Of a stretch of DNA of 5,055 bases, positions 3,254 to 5,055 are shown in pieces. The notes beneath the pieces are model-generated. The model had not been told where the DNA came from, ran no database searches, and saw only the letters and a list, made by a program, of their open reading frames with translations. Made by a program: the position numbers and the translations under genes. Source of the stretch: Phycisphaerae bacterium (lineage in GTDB: Bacteria > Planctomycetota > Phycisphaerae > UBA1845 > Fen-1342). Location of the stretch: positions 1 through 5,055 of the forward strand of contig JAFGRR010000687.1 in the NCBI GenBank assembly GCA_016935035.1, given 5' to 3'. Every line of letters begins with the position of its first letter. Positions within the stretch are counted from its first letter, which is position 1.

Positions 3254-5055
3254 CTATTTCAGGATGGTCGTGGTTAGCGTGCTCTGTCTCGACGTCTCCG
3301 CTAGCGTCGAGACGGCAAAGCGCGTGACCTTCGAGAACCACTCGGTGTCCATCGGCCGTTCGCGCAGATCAACGGTGACCTCGAACGTCTCCGGGCCGAC
3401 GCTGGCAACCTCGAACCACGGGCGATCGGTCAACCCCATGTTGCCGATACGCTCGTAGACCTTGTAGCCGATCGGCCGCGTCAGGTAGGTGTAGTTCAGC
3501 GACTCACCTGGATCGGGCCGCGACCAGGTCACCTTCACATGGTGCTCGTCCACCTTGGTGACGGTGACGTCCACTGGTGGCGCCGGCGAATCCACCGATG
3601 CGTATGTCGTCCTCAGCACCGTCGTGTATTGGTCCTTCTGGCCGCGATACCAAGCGGCGACGAAGTCGTGCCCTTCGAGGAAGAAGTAGTTGGGCTCATC
3701 GCCCTTCGTCACTTTCACGAGCATCAGCATACGCTGGCCGACGACGTTCATGTTGCCGAACGGGTTCGGTTTGCGGTGATAGCCGTTGAGCGAGACAACC
3801 TCGCTGACCGGACGGTTCGGCAAACGCAGCATGCCGTCGGCGTCGGTCTCGCCGGCGATGACGGGATCCTTCGTGACCTGTTGCACCTCTTCGCCGTAGA
3901 AATCGCCGTCCTCGATCACCGGCCAGTACTTGACGCCCTGGTCCATCTGGGGCTTGCCGCCGGGTTCGAGTTTGGTGCCGCGCTGGAACAACTCGACGCT
4001 GGCGCCGGCCACCGGGGCGCCGTTGATATCGACCACGCGCAGGAAGCACTCGCTCGGTATGGCGAAGTACATGTCGCCAAAGTACCCGCGCGGCTTGTTC
4101 CAGGTGTCGCTCAGATAGGCCGCGTCGACCTCGCTGTAGACCTGTGGGCCGTGCCAATGCATCATCGTGGTCGGGTGGTTCATGAAGTGCGAGACTGGTT
4201 CGCCGTTGTCCGGCATGACGTGCCGATCACCGCCCTCGCAGTCCAGCGCGTACCAGTCCACGAGCCCGAGTTGATGGCCGAGTTCGTGCGGCAGTGACCA
4301 TTCGGTCTTGTTGCGCCATTCGGGGTTGACCTGAATGAACTTGCCGGTCTTGAGCTCTTCCTCGTTGTCGTTCCAGATCCAGCCGCCCTGGTCGTAGCGC
4401 AGGTTGTCCTTCTCGACCAGCGGCCGCGGCTGACCGTCGATGATGGGCGTGTTATCCTTGACTTGGTCGGCGTAGATGATGCGGTCGAGCCGCACGCGGC
4501 ACTTCATGCCGCTGGGCGTGGCGGGAAACACGCTGTTCTCGAACAGCAGGTTCATGATGTCCACGTGCCAGCGGTAGTAGTCCTCGAAGCAGAATGTGCC
4601 GTAGCCCGAGCGGAACTGGTGCCAGGCGTCACAGCGTCCCTTGCTGACGACGTAGGTGTAGTCAAAGCCCCACAGTGGGTCTTTCAGGACGTTGTTGATC
4701 TTCGCGATCTCGTCCTGGTCGGTCTCGATTTTGAAGGTGGCGTAGTGGAAGCCCTCGGCCCACTTCCACTTCAGCTCGAATGTCTTCTCGTCCATCTCCG
4801 GCAGGGCGGCCGAGCATTTGCCCTCGTCAACGACCTTGTCGTCGATCATCCAGACGTAGCTGAATGGGGCAGCGGTCTTGAAGCCGACGTTCTTGACGTG
4901 AGCCGTCAGCGTGACTTCCTGCCCGGGCTTGTACTCGAACTGCAGTCCCTCGACGACCTTCTCCGGATGCATGTAGGCCTCTTCGCCGAGATCCTTGAGC
5001 TTCGGACTGTCGCCGGTGAGCTTGGGCCGGCCGAGTTGGTCGTAGTCGAGTTTGC
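3254..5055 (-). CDS. Large multidomain metallopeptidase-like protein (5' end beyond window)
   Basis: The minus-strand frame ends with TAG at 3256-3254 and is open through the right edge; 599 residues are visible. The ATG at 4972 is internal, because 27 sense codons (KLDYDQLGRPK, ending EEAYM) precede it in frame. Numbering from that Met, residues about 10-97 look like an Ig-like CARDB segment (PGQEVTLTAHVKNVG, then a closing FKIETDQDEIAKINN). The putative catalytic part holds HELGHQLGLVD at 229-239 (bases 4288-4256): His229, Glu230 and His233 fit a zinc site and Asp239 a possible third ligand. FMNHPTTMMHW at about 262-272 may be a Met-turn. A carboxypeptidase-regulatory-like stretch (CFLRVVDINGAPVAGASVELF) starts near 308. 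A fibronectin type III-like domain starts near 461 (PPVDVTVTKVDEHHVKVTW). The layout suggests a secreted or surface peptidase; the signal peptide would be outside the window. The exact peptidase family is not clear, and loss of activity cannot be excluded. Confidence 0.88.
   Translation of the reverse strand, partial: KLDYDQLGRPKLTGDSPKLKDLGEEAYMHPEKVVEGLQFEYKPGQEVTLTAHVKNVGFKTAAPFSYVWMIDDKVVDEGKCSAALPEMDEKTFELKWKWAEGFHYATFKIETDQDEIAKINNVLKDPLWGFDYTYVVSKGRCDAWHQFRSGYGTFCFEDYYRWHVDIMNLLFENSVFPATPSGMKCRVRLDRIIYADQVKDNTPIIDGQPRPLVEKDNLRYDQGGWIWNDNEEELKTGKFIQVNPEWRNKTEWSLPHELGHQLGLVDWYALDCEGGDRHVMPDNGEPVSHFMNHPTTMMHWHGPQVYSEVDAAYLSDTWNKPRGYFGDMYFAIPSECFLRVVDINGAPVAGASVELFQRGTKLEPGGKPQMDQGVKYWPVIEDGDFYGEEVQQVTKDPVIAGETDADGMLRLPNRPVSEVVSLNGYHRKPNPFGNMNVVGQRMLMLVKVTKGDEPNYFFLEGHDFVAAWYRGQKDQYTTVLRTTYASVDSPAPPVDVTVTKVDEHHVKVTWSRPDPGESLNYTYLTRPIGYKVYERIGNMGLTDRPWFEVASVGPETFEVTVDLRERPMDTEWFSKVTRFAVSTLAETSRQSTLTTTILK
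3286..3313. other. Perfect 9-bp inverted repeat inside the 3' end of the metallopeptidase-like gene
   Basis: GTCTCGACG (3286-3294) and CGTCGAGAC (3305-3313) flank 10 bases within the coding sequence for VSTLAETSRQ, about 40 bases before the stop. It has no T-run, so it is not a terminator. It may slow decay of the message from its 3' end or be chance in GC-rich DNA. Confidence 0.3.

Noticed and set aside
2595..3341. Minus-strand open frame of about 248 codons opposite the zinc-ribbon gene
   Set aside because: It runs through two terminator hairpins and overlaps the end of the metallopeptidase-like gene; the opposite strand carries conserved zinc motifs.
3539..4297. Plus-strand open frame of about 252 codons inside the metallopeptidase-like gene
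   Set aside because: It is a mirror of the real minus-strand coding frame, rich in Val, His and Arg, with no ribosome site or recognisable motif.

Overview
The window is GC-rich bacterial DNA with ordinary bacterial gene signals: Shine-Dalgarno sites, one clear signal peptide and intrinsic terminators. I lean towards a planctomycete, possibly of the Phycisphaerae type. The reasons are the style of the proteins (an exported secretin-like protein of unknown role, a zinc-ribbon protein, a large multidomain secreted metallopeptidase-like protein), wide intergenic spaces with GC-rich hairpins, and a short left-edge protein that reminds me of conserved planctomycete hypotheticals. This is inference from memory; no marker gene is present.

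Layout. Positions 1-237 hold the 5' part of a minus-strand hypothetical gene that runs off the left edge. Positions 238-910 are a long non-coding divergent region with several inverted repeats. These include two near-identical GGCCGA/TCGGCC hairpins and a 15-bp perfect palindrome next to a TATCAT box. Positions 911-1669 encode an exported protein with a secretin-like C-terminal half. Positions 1802-2173 encode a small VOC (glyoxalase/bleomycin-resistance fold) protein. Positions 2174-2406 are a strongly G-rich non-coding stretch with an 8-bp-arm hairpin. Positions 2407-3081 encode a protein with three CxxC-type zinc-binding clusters, including a TFIIB-type zinc ribbon. Two hairpins at about 3120-3147 and 3199-3244 separate it from the convergent minus-strand gene. 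That gene fills 3254-5055 and continues past the right edge. It carries an Ig/CARDB-like region, an HExxHxxGxxD metallopeptidase motif, a carboxypeptidase-regulatory-like segment and a fibronectin type III-like domain.

The three plus-strand genes are codirectional, but gaps of 132 and 233 bases argue against a tight operon, and their products suggest no shared pathway. I see no defence island, CRISPR array, tRNA, rRNA, transposase or integrase. The most unusual signal is the dispersed hairpin element with TAGCGGCCGA...TCGGCC arms: two copies on the minus strand near 600 and 650, and one on the plus strand at 3115, where it also serves as a likely terminator. No complete new system can be claimed from this window.
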